This document shows, piece by piece, positions 8,610-16,759 of a stretch of 64,000 nt of DNA. Under the pieces are notes generated by a model. That model saw only the letters and a list, made by a program, of their open reading frames with translations, made no database searches and was not told where the DNA came from. Position numbers and translations under genes: made by a program. The DNA is from Paenibacillus tengchongensis (GTDB lineage: Bacteria; Bacillota; Bacilli; Paenibacillales; Paenibacillaceae): NCBI RefSeq assembly GCF_008973665.1, contig NZ_WACP01000012.1, forward strand, positions 1 through 64,000, written 5' to 3'. Within the stretch, counting starts at the first letter, position 1, and each line of letters starts with the position of its first letter.

Positions 8610-9787
8610 ACGGCCTTCGTTCCGCATTCCGCACAAAACTTCTGTCCCGTATGCAATTCATGCCCGCAGCCGGAACATTTCACGCTCACAGCGGTCCCGC
8701 AGTGCGGACAGAATTTGGCACCTGGAATCAGCTCCTCCCCGCAGCTCCGGCAGGCGACGCCGCCGGCCGTCTCCGTTCCGGCCGGCGCTTGCTCAAGCTT
8801 CAGTCCGCAGCCGCTGCAGAACCGGGCTTCCGGCACATTCATCGTCCCGCAGTCCGAACACGGCTGGGAAGCAGCGCTCGCGGGCGAAGTCATGGTTCCC
8901 CCGTTAAACAGAAGGTTTCGCGTCATCCGGCCCATCAGCTCCGCCGCCGGTCCCGCAAAGCCAAGACCCATTCCCAGGCTCAGCCCCGTATTCAGCATGC
9001 CCGCCCCGGCGTTGCCGGAATTGTCCGCTGCGTCCTCGAGAATGTCAAAGCTGCGTTCCTGCTGGTAAGTAAAGCCCATAATATCCATCTCCGCTTTTTT
9101 GGCCAGAGCTTCCTTCAGCTTCACAGTGACCGGATCATCGTCTGGAATGCTGATGGAATTGATATAGAAATTGGTAAGCTGGATACCATTCTCCAGGAAG
9201 ACCGGTGCCAGCCGTTCCTCAATATGCTTGGAGATTTCCGTGATATAAGCGTTGATTTCCAGAATCCCGATCTTCTTGTGGACCAGATAGGAAGAGATCA
9301 GTGTCGTAATGTTTGACATGAGCAACCCGCGGAAATAATTCAGCAGCGTGCTGTGATCGAACTGCGGCAATGTACCTACCAGCTTCAGCAGAAATTTACG
9401 CGGCTCTGCGATCATGACGCCAAATTGCCCGAACGATTGCACCTGCACAATGATCTTGTATTTCGGATCCTGGAGCTGCAGCGGTGAAGGCGTTCCCCAT
9501 TTGACGTTCATTGAGTTCAGCTTGTTGATATACCATACCTCTGCGGTGAACGGAGACCGTCCCCCGAAAGGCAAATTCATAACGTTTGAAATCACCGGAA
9601 TATTTGCCGTACTGAGCGTATGCCGCCCGGCCGTAAAGGAATCCAGCGCCTGCCCGCCTTTGAACAGGACCGCCTCCTGCGACTCATTCACAATCAGCTG
9701 CGTCCAGGTTCCCAGCTCTTGATTAGGATGCTTCCAGGCCAAGATATCCGGCGGCCCGTCGTATTTAACCACTTCAATAATAGCCAT
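8606..9787 (-). CDS. SPFH-domain protein with three C-terminal zinc ribbons
   Basis: 393 residues. The first about 250 are the SPFH (stomatin/flotillin-like) fold of the virion-core-like YdjI type, opening MAIIEVVKYDGPPDILAWKHP and lacking an N-terminal membrane anchor. A glycine-rich segment (about 265-305) follows. The tail has three consecutive zinc ribbons, each CxxCG...FCxxCG, twelve cysteines in all. YdjI of B. subtilis is a close architectural match and works with two membrane partners and PspA in envelope stress. Here the gene heads a three-gene operon with two membrane proteins. Start at 9787 with GAGGGA seven bases upstream. Confidence 0.85.
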   Translation of the reverse strand: MAIIEVVKYDGPPDILAWKHPNQELGTWTQLIVNESQEAVLFKGGQALDSFTAGRHTLSTANIPVISNVMNLPFGGRSPFTAEVWYINKLNSMNVKWGTPSPLQLQDPKYKIIVQVQSFGQFGVMIAEPRKFLLKLVGTLPQFDHSTLLNYFRGLLMSNITTLISSYLVHKKIGILEINAYITEISKHIEERLAPVFLENGIQLTNFYINSISIPDDDPVTVKLKEALAKKAEMDIMGFTYQQERSFDILEDAADNSGNAGAGMLNTGLSLGMGLGFAGPAAELMGRMTRNLLFNGGTMTSPASAASQPCSDCGTMNVPEARFCSGCGLKLEQAPAGTETAGGVACRSCGEELIPGAKFCPHCGTAVSVKCSGCGHELHTGQKFCAECGTKAV

Positions 9788-9904
9788 TGTCAGTTCCCTC
9801 TTCCTTGCGCATGTATGTAATATATATCGGCAAAATCTGGAGCTTAAGAAGCGGATTCAGCAAATGTTTCGGAAAAAATTGTGACTCTTCCGTCTATGCA
9901 CGCC

Positions 9905-9940
9905 AAAAAAGCCGCATCTCCCCTCTCAGGAAAACACGGC
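9905..9940 (-). terminator. Probable terminator after obg
   Basis: On the minus strand GCCGTGTTTTCC can pair with GGGGAGATGCGGC around a short loop, with some G-U pairs, immediately followed by six T (9905-9910). It lies 40 bp past the obg stop. Confidence 0.55.
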
Positions 9941-9979
9941 CGGTATTTACAGTGCAGTGCTCTAACGCACAGCTGTTCA

Positions 9980-11290
9980 TTAATAGTAGCTGCTGTTCTC
10001 GACAAACTCAAATTCAAAATCGCCGATCCGCACAATCGTCCCTTCTACTGCGCCGCGTTTGCGCAGCTCGGCATCCACGCCCATGTGCCGCAGCGTGCGG
10101 GCCAGCTTCAGGATTGCGTCATGCGTATGCATCTGCATCCGCTTCAGCATCCGTTCGATCCGTGCGCTGTGTACGATGAACATTTCGTTCTCACGCGAGA
10201 TGGTGAACGAGTTGTCGTCCTCCGCTTCCAGCTTGTACACCTTGCGCTCTGCGGTCTCCGCCACCTCTTCGACTACCGGGGCTACAGGAATGCTGTCCAG
10301 CACATCCGCCGCCCGGTACATCAATTCCTGGACCCCTTTGCGGGTCAGCGAAGAGATGGGCAGGATTTCAATATCCGGCTGCAGTTCACGGACCTGTTCA
10401 GAAAAGGCGGCCAGGTTAGCCTCCGAATCCGGCATATCCATCTTGTTCGCCGCTACAATCTGCGGACGCTCCAGCAGGCTGGCATTATACTGTCCAAGCT
10501 CCCCGTTGATCAGCTTCCAATCCTCGAACGGATCGCGGCCCTCGGAGCCGGACATATCCACGACATGGACGATAACCCGGGTACGCTCGACATGACGCAG
10601 AAATTCATGCCCGAGGCCGACGCCCTCGCTGGCGCCTTCAATCAGCCCCGGCAGGTCCGCCAGCACAAAGCTGCGGCCGTCCCCGACATCAACTACGCCC
10701 AGATTCGGCGTAATGGTCGTGAAGTGATAGGCCCCGATCTTCGGCTGGGCCGCCGATACGACGGAGAGCAGTGTCGATTTGCCGACGCTTGGAAAACCGA
10801 CGAGCCCCACATCCGCCATCACCTTCAATTCCATGGTGATATAACGCTCCTGGCCCTCTTCTCCGTGCTCCGCCAGTTCAGGTGCAGGATTGGCCGGAGT
10901 GGCAAACCGGGTATTCCCGCGCCCTCCCCGTCCGCCGCGCGCTACGACCACTTCCTGCCCGTGACGGGTCATGTCGGCGATGACTTCCCTGGTGTCATCG
11001 TCGATCAGCACCGTTCCCGGAGGAATACGCACGATCATGTGCTCCGCATTGGCGCCGTGCTGGCTCTTGTTGCGGCCTTTGATCCCGCGCTCGGCCTTGA
11101 AGTGCCGCTGATAGCGGAAATCCATCAGCGTCCGCAGTCCCTCGTCCACGCGGAAGATGACATCGCCTCCGCGTCCGCCGTCGCCGCCTGCTGGCCCTCC
11201 TTCAGGCACATATTTCTCGCGCCGGAATGCAACCAGACCGTCGCCGCCGTCGCCGCCTTTTACATATATCTTCGCTTTATCTACGAACAT
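9980..11290 (-). CDS. obgE: GTPase Obg (CgtA)
   Basis: 436 residues. Three domains are clear. The glycine-rich Obg fold is at about 1-157. The G domain is at about 158-330, with GFPSVGKSTLL (G1), ITPNLG (G2), DLPGLIEGA (G3) and NKMD (G4). The C-terminal OCT domain is at about 350-430. Obg acts in 50S ribosome assembly and, in Bacillus, in stress and sporulation signalling. It lies just downstream of the spo0B-like gene, the partnership conserved in Bacillus in reverse order. Start at 11290, preceded by GGAAGGTG. Confidence 0.97.
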   Translation of the reverse strand: MFVDKAKIYVKGGDGGDGLVAFRREKYVPEGGPAGGDGGRGGDVIFRVDEGLRTLMDFRYQRHFKAERGIKGRNKSQHGANAEHMIVRIPPGTVLIDDDTREVIADMTRHGQEVVVARGGRGGRGNTRFATPANPAPELAEHGEEGQERYITMELKVMADVGLVGFPSVGKSTLLSVVSAAQPKIGAYHFTTITPNLGVVDVGDGRSFVLADLPGLIEGASEGVGLGHEFLRHVERTRVIVHVVDMSGSEGRDPFEDWKLINGELGQYNASLLERPQIVAANKMDMPDSEANLAAFSEQVRELQPDIEILPISSLTRKGVQELMYRAADVLDSIPVAPVVEEVAETAERKVYKLEAEDDNSFTISRENEMFIVHSARIERMLKRMQMHTHDAILKLARTLRHMGVDAELRKRGAVEGTIVRIGDFEFEFVENSSYY

Positions 11291-11323
11291 GGTTGTTCAC
11301 CTTCCCTCTGTTGCTTGCCCTGC

Positions 11324-12064
11324 TTACATTTCGAGCGGCAGACGCAGCATAAATCGGGACCTGCCCGGACCCGGCTGCTCCGCCTTCATAATTTTCCCTT
11401 GGACGATATTATAAATTTGTCCCTGCAGCAATTCGGGATTTCCGTGATTGCCTTCGGTTTCGAAGGAGACCAGCACCTCGTCCCCCTCCTGTGCAAAGCC
11501 GAGCCGCAGTGTGCAGGTATCGCCCTGCTGAGCGTTCCCGCTGAATTGATAGGCTCTCACCGTCTGCATAATCACTGCGGTCAGCTCCTCGCCGCTGGCG
11601 GGACTCAGCTTATCCTGCAGCTGCAGACCTTCCTCCACCTGTACATCCAGCTCCAGATTGGTACGCAGGGTACGGTAAGACTGCAGATAGAACACCAATG
11701 ACGGAATGCCCAGCTTGGAAATACGGCTGTCCAGCGCGATCCGTTCTTTTATTCTTTCCACAAACTCCAACGATTTATCAGGTTTGCCCAGCCGGATGTA
11801 GCCGTAAAGCACCTGCAGATCGTTCATCCAGTCATGCCGGTGATGGTTCAGTGTACGGTTGGCCGCCTGCTGCAGCGTTCTCTCCTGTACACGCAGTTCC
11901 TCTTCATAAAGACGCCGGTTGTAATAGAAGCTGAAGGCCAGCACTGCGGCAATCCATACTGCCAGCAGCAGACAAGTGGCAATAGAGGTATGCAGGTACA
12001 CAAGACCTAAAGGAAGCAAAGCGGATAACATGGCCACCCAGAGAATGCTTTTCCAGGATTTCAT
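11324..12064 (-). CDS. spo0B: Spo0B-like sporulation phosphotransferase, membrane-anchored form
   Basis: 246 residues. The family core HHRHDWMNDLQVLYGYIRLG (about 74-93) contains the phospho-accepting histidine (His77, aligning with His30 of B. subtilis Spo0B in RHDWMNKLQ). The C-terminal half looks like a histidine-kinase ATPase fold without clear N or G boxes, as in Spo0B. Spo0B passes phosphate from Spo0F to Spo0A. Unusually, residues about 6-46 form two hydrophobic segments, whereas B. subtilis Spo0B is soluble and shorter (192 residues). The start at 12064 has GGGGAG five bases upstream. It sits between rpmA and obg, as expected for spo0B. Confidence 0.8.
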   Translation of the reverse strand: MKSWKSILWVAMLSALLPLGLVYLHTSIATCLLLAVWIAAVLAFSFYYNRRLYEEELRVQERTLQQAANRTLNHHRHDWMNDLQVLYGYIRLGKPDKSLEFVERIKERIALDSRISKLGIPSLVFYLQSYRTLRTNLELDVQVEEGLQLQDKLSPASGEELTAVIMQTVRAYQFSGNAQQGDTCTLRLGFAQEGDEVLVSFETEGNHGNPELLQGQIYNIVQGKIMKAEQPGPGRSRFMLRLPLEM

Positions 12065-12256
12065 TCTTTCTCCCCGTCCCTCAAGTTCGCACTGATGGGT
12101 GCGCATTCAAATAATCATCTCAAGTGTAAAGCGTATGCCATTTCCCAGTATAACACAGGCCTTGTACGCAATCACCAGCATTCCGGACCACAGCCGGCCC
12201 CCTGTCCATTCCCGGTCATCCTGCAGGCACTGGAAACATCTGCCGCACCCGTACTC

Positions 12257-12288
12257 CAAAAAAGCCCCCGGCACTCATGCCGGAGGCT
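12257..12288 (-). terminator. Intrinsic terminator of the rplU-prp-rpmA operon
   Basis: Minus-strand stem AGCC(T)CCGGCA / TGCCGG(G)GGCT with a 4-nt loop, followed by six T (12258-12263). It lies 27 bp past the rpmA stop. Confidence 0.88.
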
Positions 12289-12314
12289 TTCATCTGTTGA
12301 TAGGTTATAAAAGC

Positions 12315-12626
12315 TTACGCTTCTACTGCCGCTGCTACCGGAGCGACCTCAACCGGGTATACGCTCACTTTCTTGCGATCGCGGCCCAGACGTTCAAACT
12401 TCACAACGCCATCGACAAGCGCGAACAGCGTATCATCTTTACCGATGCCTACGTTCGTACCCGGGTGAATTTTGGTTCCACGTTGACGAACCAGAATGTT
12501 GCCACCGACAACCGCCTGTCCGTCCGCACGCTTCACGCCAAGACGCTTCGCGTGGGAATCACGGCCGTTCTTTGTGGAACCTACACCTTTCTTCGAAGCG
12601 AAAAACTGAAGATCCAATTTCAACAT
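12315..12626 (-). CDS. rpmA: 50S ribosomal protein L27
   Basis: 103 residues with the extended Bacillota N-terminus MLKLDLQFFASKKG. The family is known to be cleaved after the FF pair by the cysteine protease Prp, whose gene lies directly upstream. Cleavage exposes the mature ASKKG start that reaches the peptidyl transferase centre. The start at 12626 is set by AGGAGG nine bases upstream. Mature L27 signature GVGSTKNGRDSHAKRLGVK is intact. The Ala/Glu-rich C-terminal tail is slightly longer than usual. Confidence 0.97.
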   Translation of the reverse strand: MLKLDLQFFASKKGVGSTKNGRDSHAKRLGVKRADGQAVVGGNILVRQRGTKIHPGTNVGIGKDDTLFALVDGVVKFERLGRDRKKVSVYPVEVAPVAAAVEA

Positions 12627-12644
12627 ATTGGTCAACCTCCTTCT

Positions 12645-12980
12645 TCAAATAATGACTTGCTGTATCTTAATATACTTCCCGTATGACTCTGCGATATCAC
12701 CGAGCATCATGACCATGGATTCCAGCAGCAGCTGGACCTTGGCGGAAACTTCGGGGTCAGCCACCGGAACGAGGGTTCCGCTGAGAAAACCGTCATCGAG
12801 CGAAGTCTCCAGAATTACGCCGGTCAGCCTTTCAATCGAGTTCACCGTTCCGAACGTTACCGTCGAAACGCCTGCACATACGATGTCCCAGCCTTTCTTG
12901 GCGAATTCCGCATGCCCTTTCACCGTAAAGCCGACAATTGTACCTTGAGCGGAATTCCGCGTAACCCGTACGTTAATCAT
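12645..12980 (-). CDS. prp: Ribosomal-processing cysteine protease Prp
   Basis: 111 residues, YsxB/Prp family. The catalytic pair is visible as GHAEFA (His23) and DIVCAGVS (Cys35). Prp removes the N-terminal extension of L27; the L27 encoded 18 bp downstream carries exactly that extension. The gene sits between rplU and rpmA, the standard arrangement, so the enzyme and its substrate are co-transcribed. Start at 12980, 12 bp after the rplU stop. Confidence 0.95.
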   Translation of the reverse strand: MINVRVTRNSAQGTIVGFTVKGHAEFAKKGWDIVCAGVSTVTFGTVNSIERLTGVILETSLDDGFLSGTLVPVADPEVSAKVQLLLESMVMMLGDIAESYGKYIKIQQVII

Positions 12981-12992
12981 TAACGCACCTTC

Positions 12993-13304
12993 TTACGCTT
13001 GAATCTTCTCGATGGTTACTTTAGTGTACGGTTGACGATGACCTTGTTTCTTGTGGTAGTTCTTCTTAGGTTTGTATTTGTAAACTACAACCTTCTGGCC
13101 TTTACCGTGCTTCTCAACCTTGGCTGTTACAGTAGCGCCGCTAACCAGCGGAGTTCCTGCAGTCAAACCGCCTTCAGTGGAAACAGCCAGGACACGGTCA
13201 AACGTTACGCTTGCTCCGTCTTCGGCGTTCAGCTTCTCGATGAACAATACGTCGCCTTCTTGCACTTTGTATTGTTTACCGCCAGTTTCGATAATTGCAT
13301 ACAT
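12993..13304 (-). CDS. rplU: 50S ribosomal protein L21
   Basis: 103 residues, full length. Begins MYAIIETGGKQYKVQEGD and contains the rRNA-binding signature KYKPKKNYHKKQGHRQPYTKV near the C-terminus. First gene of the L21-Prp-L27 operon. The leader upstream resembles the L21 autoregulatory leader RNA. AGGAGG precedes the ATG at 13304. Confidence 0.97.
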   Translation of the reverse strand: MYAIIETGGKQYKVQEGDVLFIEKLNAEDGASVTFDRVLAVSTEGGLTAGTPLVSGATVTAKVEKHGKGQKVVVYKYKPKKNYHKKQGHRQPYTKVTIEKIQA

Positions 13305-13464
13305 TGTCGTTGCACCTCCTCATGTCTCAGACTCGCCTAATGCAGGTGGCGAAACCCGGGGTTCCGCACTTGATCTACCCGATCGGAGCGGTTACAGCAT
13401 GTGCAGGAACAGAAGAACCAAACACATACTTAAAGAGATTAACACATTAATGACCTATCGTCAA
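13305..13464 (-). promoter_or_regulatory. Promoter and L21-type leader RNA of the rplU operon
   Basis: Promoter -35 TTGACG (13459-13464) and -10 TAATCT (13436-13441), 17-bp spacer. The transcript leader (about 13305-13429) contains GTGCGGAACCCCGGGTTTCGCCACC (about 13340-13364, given here in pieces: GTGCGGAACC, CCGGGTT, GCCACC) and TTAGGCGAG. These resemble the L21 leader known upstream of rplU in Bacillota, thought to be bound by L21 for feedback. The match is from memory of the motif, not a covariance-model search. Confidence 0.6.
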
Positions 13465-13501
13465 TGCTTGCTTCAAAAACAAAGATTGCATGTACCGGAT
13501 G

Positions 13502-14743
13502 CTATTCCAGCAGAATTCCGACTTTGCCGGTGCCTCCGCAGCATTGGCAGACCACCGGCACAGCCCCGGTCGAATCATGCCTGGCCTTCTTGCGTGTCAT
13601 TTCCAGAAGGCCGAGCTGGGTCCAGCCGAGAATGTGCGTCTTGGTCCGGTCCCGGCTGACCACGCCGCTGAGACGCTCTGTTACCAGCTTGCGGTGCGCT
13701 TCCTGCTCCATGTCAATAAAATCGACAATGATGATGCCCCCGGTATCGCGCAGCCGGATCAGACGGCCGATTTCTTCTGCAGCCAGCAGATTGGTGCGGG
13801 TTACCGTCTCTTCCAGTGTAGCCCCGCCGGTGTACTGCGCAGTGTTGACGTCAATCACTGTCAATGCTTCCGTCTCGTCCCAAATCAGCGTCGCCCCGCC
13901 TTCCAGCGTGACCTTGCGGTTAAAGCTCCGCTGCAATTGCTCATTTACACCGTAAGCGCTGAAGATCGGTTCTGCGCCCTGGTACAAAATCACGGGCTTG
14001 TGACCCTCCGGAGCCATATCGCGCAAAAAGGTCTCCGCCTGTGCAGCCGCTGCGGCCGAGTCGATCAGCAGCTCATCCCGCTGCGGGTTGAAGGCGTCAC
14101 GGATGAAGCGCTGGACAATGCTGAGGTCGCTGTGCAGAAGAGCAGGGGCTTCCGCCTCCGCTGCCCGCCGCAGAATCATTTCCCACTGGGCCCGCAAAAA
14201 AGCGAGGTCCCCTTCCACGGCCTCCAGCGGCTCATCCTCGGACACCGTCCGCATGATGACACCCTCCTCGCTCCGGCGCAATCGCTCGCCGATGCCTTTG
14301 AGCCGGTTGCGCTCGGATTCGCGGCCGATCTTCTTGGAGACCCCGACATATTCGGCATAAGGCATGTAGACCACCCAGCGGCCCGGTAGCGTATAATGGG
14401 TCGTGACACGGGCGCCTTTGCCGCCTCGCGGTTCCTTGCGTACCTGTACAATTAATTCTTGCCCCGGCGAAAGCAGCGTCTCGATGGACGGTTTCACCGC
14501 CGGCTGCTTCTCCAAATGGGGATGAAGCACGTCGTCCACATATAAAAAGGCGTTCTTCTTCTGCCCAATATCGACAAAAGCAGCCTGCATTCCCGGCAAA
14601 ACGTTCATAACCCGGCCTTTATAATAGCTGCCGACAAGCCCCTGCTCCTGGTCGCGCTCAGCCGCGTATTCTACAAGCCTTCCATGCTCCAGAAGGGCCA
14701 TCCGGGTAACATGCTGCGTGCAGTGAACGATCATTTGTTTCAT
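13502..14743 (-). CDS. rng: Ribonuclease G/E family endoribonuclease
   Basis: 413 residues, the short RNase G form. It has an N-terminal S1-like RNA-binding region (about 38-110: GSYYKGRVMNVLPGMQAAFVDIG), a 5'-sensor region and the DNase I-like catalytic core. The Mg-binding aspartates are seen in VIDVNTAQYTG and GGIIIVDFIDM. The tail has a CxCC zinc-link-type motif (VCQCCGGTGK). It cuts single-stranded RNA in rRNA maturation and mRNA decay. B. subtilis lacks this family, whereas Paenibacillus-type genomes carry it beside RNase J, as here. Start at 14743 with AGAGGTG upstream. Confidence 0.92.
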   Translation of the reverse strand: MKQMIVHCTQHVTRMALLEHGRLVEYAAERDQEQGLVGSYYKGRVMNVLPGMQAAFVDIGQKKNAFLYVDDVLHPHLEKQPAVKPSIETLLSPGQELIVQVRKEPRGGKGARVTTHYTLPGRWVVYMPYAEYVGVSKKIGRESERNRLKGIGERLRRSEEGVIMRTVSEDEPLEAVEGDLAFLRAQWEMILRRAAEAEAPALLHSDLSIVQRFIRDAFNPQRDELLIDSAAAAAQAETFLRDMAPEGHKPVILYQGAEPIFSAYGVNEQLQRSFNRKVTLEGGATLIWDETEALTVIDVNTAQYTGGATLEETVTRTNLLAAEEIGRLIRLRDTGGIIIVDFIDMEQEAHRKLVTERLSGVVSRDRTKTHILGWTQLGLLEMTRKKARHDSTGAVPVVCQCCGGTGKVGILLE

Positions 14744-14809
14744 GGCTTCACCTCTGGTCTGATTCATCGATTGCCATGCCGCGCCGCATCATCTGCTTGC
14801 GGCAGCGGC

Positions 14810-15679
14810 CTACATTCCGAAGTACGAGGCAATCAGTCGCTGTTCCGGAACAACGGCAACTACATCTTTATTATCGTTCATAACATAAATAAAGTGGTAC
14901 TGATGTCGTTTAAATAGACGCAATATATCATCCAAAGGTTTCGCGGAAAAAGCGACAATCGGTCTGGCCGGGCTTCCCGACTGCAGATAGCGCTCGTAAG
15001 CCCCCTCCCGGTTCATCAGAAAGGCCATGAAACGGTAAAGTAAATTGCGCTGGTCCGTAATATTGGAATACAGCAGAAATGCACCGATCATCAGCAGGTT
15101 CAGACGAAGTCCGCCGCCCGTCCCAAGAGGCAGCAGCGCATAGAGGATGACCAGCCCGCTGGCCGCAATACTCACCCTTCCGCACCACAGCAGTGTGAAG
15201 TAATAAGGAGCCGCTAGGCTTAGAACTGCCTGTACAATTTTACCGCCGTCCAGAGGCAGAATCGGCAGCAGGTTGAACATGGCAATAATCAGATTGGCCT
15301 GAATCAGGTATTCGGGGTATTCTCCGCCGAGGATACCCGCCTGCTGCAGACCGGCCACAAACAGAATCATCATAATATTCTGCAGCGGTCCCGCCAGCGC
15401 AATTCCGATCTCCTGCCCGGCGGTCAGCTTGCCGTGATCTTCAATGACGGCCACCCCGCCAAACGGGAGCAGCTGCACCGACTTGACGGTGGCTCCGGCC
15501 CACAGCGCCGCACAGACATGTCCCATTTCATGGACGAAGACAATGGCGAACAAGGTGAGCAGCTCAAGGAATTGCCCGGTCAGTACGGAGAGCAGCATAA
15601 TCAGAACAAACAGCGGGTGCAGCGACAGCTGAATGCCGAATATCCTACTCAAAAGAGACCACTTCGGCGGGATCGACAT
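14810..15679 (-). CDS. spoIVFB: Stage IV sporulation intramembrane metalloprotease SpoIVFB
   Basis: 289 residues, M50 site-2 protease family. The zinc motif HEMGH lies in the second membrane helix (about residue 50) and the third ligand is in NLLPILPLDGGK (about 136-147). The C-terminal about 70 residues form a CBS-like domain, which in SpoIVFB responds to ATP. In sporulation it cleaves pro-sigma-K in the mother cell membrane. The start at 15679 overlaps the 3' end of spoIVFA by 35 bp, a coupled pair as in B. subtilis. Confidence 0.93.
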   Translation of the reverse strand: MSIPPKWSLLSRIFGIQLSLHPLFVLIMLLSVLTGQFLELLTLFAIVFVHEMGHVCAALWAGATVKSVQLLPFGGVAVIEDHGKLTAGQEIGIALAGPLQNIMMILFVAGLQQAGILGGEYPEYLIQANLIIAMFNLLPILPLDGGKIVQAVLSLAAPYYFTLLWCGRVSIAASGLVILYALLPLGTGGGLRLNLLMIGAFLLYSNITDQRNLLYRFMAFLMNREGAYERYLQSGSPARPIVAFSAKPLDDILRLFKRHQYHFIYVMNDNKDVVAVVPEQRLIASYFGM

Positions 15680-16493
15680 AGACCTTGTCTTTCATGACGG
15701 CAAAAAAGAACAGCGGCAAACTGAGGCCATCACTCTGCTTCAGCCAGCCGACGGCGTCCCCGCTCTCCACCCAGTCGTCCGCCGCCAGCCGGGTCCCGCT
15801 TAGGTGGCCGTATTCCGCCGTCAAGGCTCCGCCGTGGCGGATCGTGACGCGGACGCCCCCCTGCGGCTCCTTGGTGACAGACAATACACGCCCTACATCT
15901 ACACTCTTCACCGTAACATTTTCGTTTGAATCCGCGAGCGGCATAACTTCCACACCCTGGCGGGAATCACCGAACGGACGGACTATGGTTCCGGATAACG
16001 GTGTTTCCAGCTCATGTACCGCACTGACCTTCTCCGCCGGCACGCCTTCCTCGTCAAACATAGGGATGAAGGAAGGCGCCCCGTTGAAATGCTCCTCATA
16101 CCAGACCTGCACCGCTGCAAAATCCATGTCCCGGCTGAGCATATCCGTCACAAACGCCTGGGCCGACAGCGCCCAGGGCTCCCGCAGCGTAAATATTCCC
16201 CCTACAGCCGCAAAGACCACGGCACTGGCGATGATCCGCCGCAGGAGGCCTGCCGTGAACCGCGGCCGGTCACCGCCGCCTTCCTGCTCCCATTCCTGAC
16301 GGCGCTGCTTCCACAACGCCTCGGGATCCGGTTCCGGCGGGGAGTCTGGTCCGGCTCCCCACTCCCGGAAGCTTGCCGGCGGCTCCGGCAGTGCAAACAG
16401 CGGCGGCTTCTCCTCCGGCGGCTCCTCATTATGCGTCAGCAGGCTGCGTATCCGTTCTTCACGGCGGCCTTTAATGCCAGACTTCAGTTCCAT
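15645..16493 (-). CDS. spoIVFA: SpoIVFA-like M23 (LytM) regulator of SpoIVFB
   Basis: 282 residues. A charged, Pro-rich cytosolic N-terminus (1-75) precedes one membrane helix (about 84-104). A degenerate M23/LytM domain follows (about 165-282: LSGTIVRPFGDSRQGVEV...GGALTAEYGHLSGTRL). The HxH catalytic motif is replaced by EYGH, so peptidase activity is not expected. SpoIVFA anchors and inhibits SpoIVFB until the forespore signal arrives. The second ATG (16493) is chosen because GGAGGG lies six bases before it and abuts the first ATG. Confidence 0.85.
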   Translation of the reverse strand: MELKSGIKGRREERIRSLLTHNEEPPEEKPPLFALPEPPASFREWGAGPDSPPEPDPEALWKQRRQEWEQEGGGDRPRFTAGLLRRIIASAVVFAAVGGIFTLREPWALSAQAFVTDMLSRDMDFAAVQVWYEEHFNGAPSFIPMFDEEGVPAEKVSAVHELETPLSGTIVRPFGDSRQGVEVMPLADSNENVTVKSVDVGRVLSVTKEPQGGVRVTIRHGGALTAEYGHLSGTRLAADDWVESGDAVGWLKQSDGLSLPLFFFAVMKDKVYVDPAEVVSFE

Positions 16494-16689
16494 GTGCATC
16501 CCTCCGGCGGGCTTGTTTTACTGCCAGTTTATGAGCCGGGATGTGCACTTTAGAACAAGCCCTGGCGCCTTGTGGCCGCAAGAAAGGCGCGTCCCGTCCG
16601 GAACATACGCCGGAAGCAAAATAACCCCACACTGTGAGGCTGACAGGGCCGCCATTTCAAGTGCTTGGCGGACAGTAGAAAGGTGGATT

Positions 16690-16726
16690 AAAAAAGTTCC
16701 GCTGCGGACTCTCCGCCGGCGGAACT
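16690..16726 (-). terminator. Intrinsic terminator after minD
   Basis: Minus-strand stem AGTTCCGC ... GCGGAACT with an inner GCGGA/TCCGC extension, immediately followed by six T. It lies 34 bp past the minD stop and closes the radC-mre-min run. Confidence 0.9.
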
Positions 16727-16759
16727 TCAGGACCACAGCTCGGGCAATGAACCCGAATC

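Noticed and set aside
9881..11701. 606-codon open frame opposite obg and the spo0B-like gene
   Set aside because: Antisense shadow of two conserved genes, no ribosome site, compositionally biased product.
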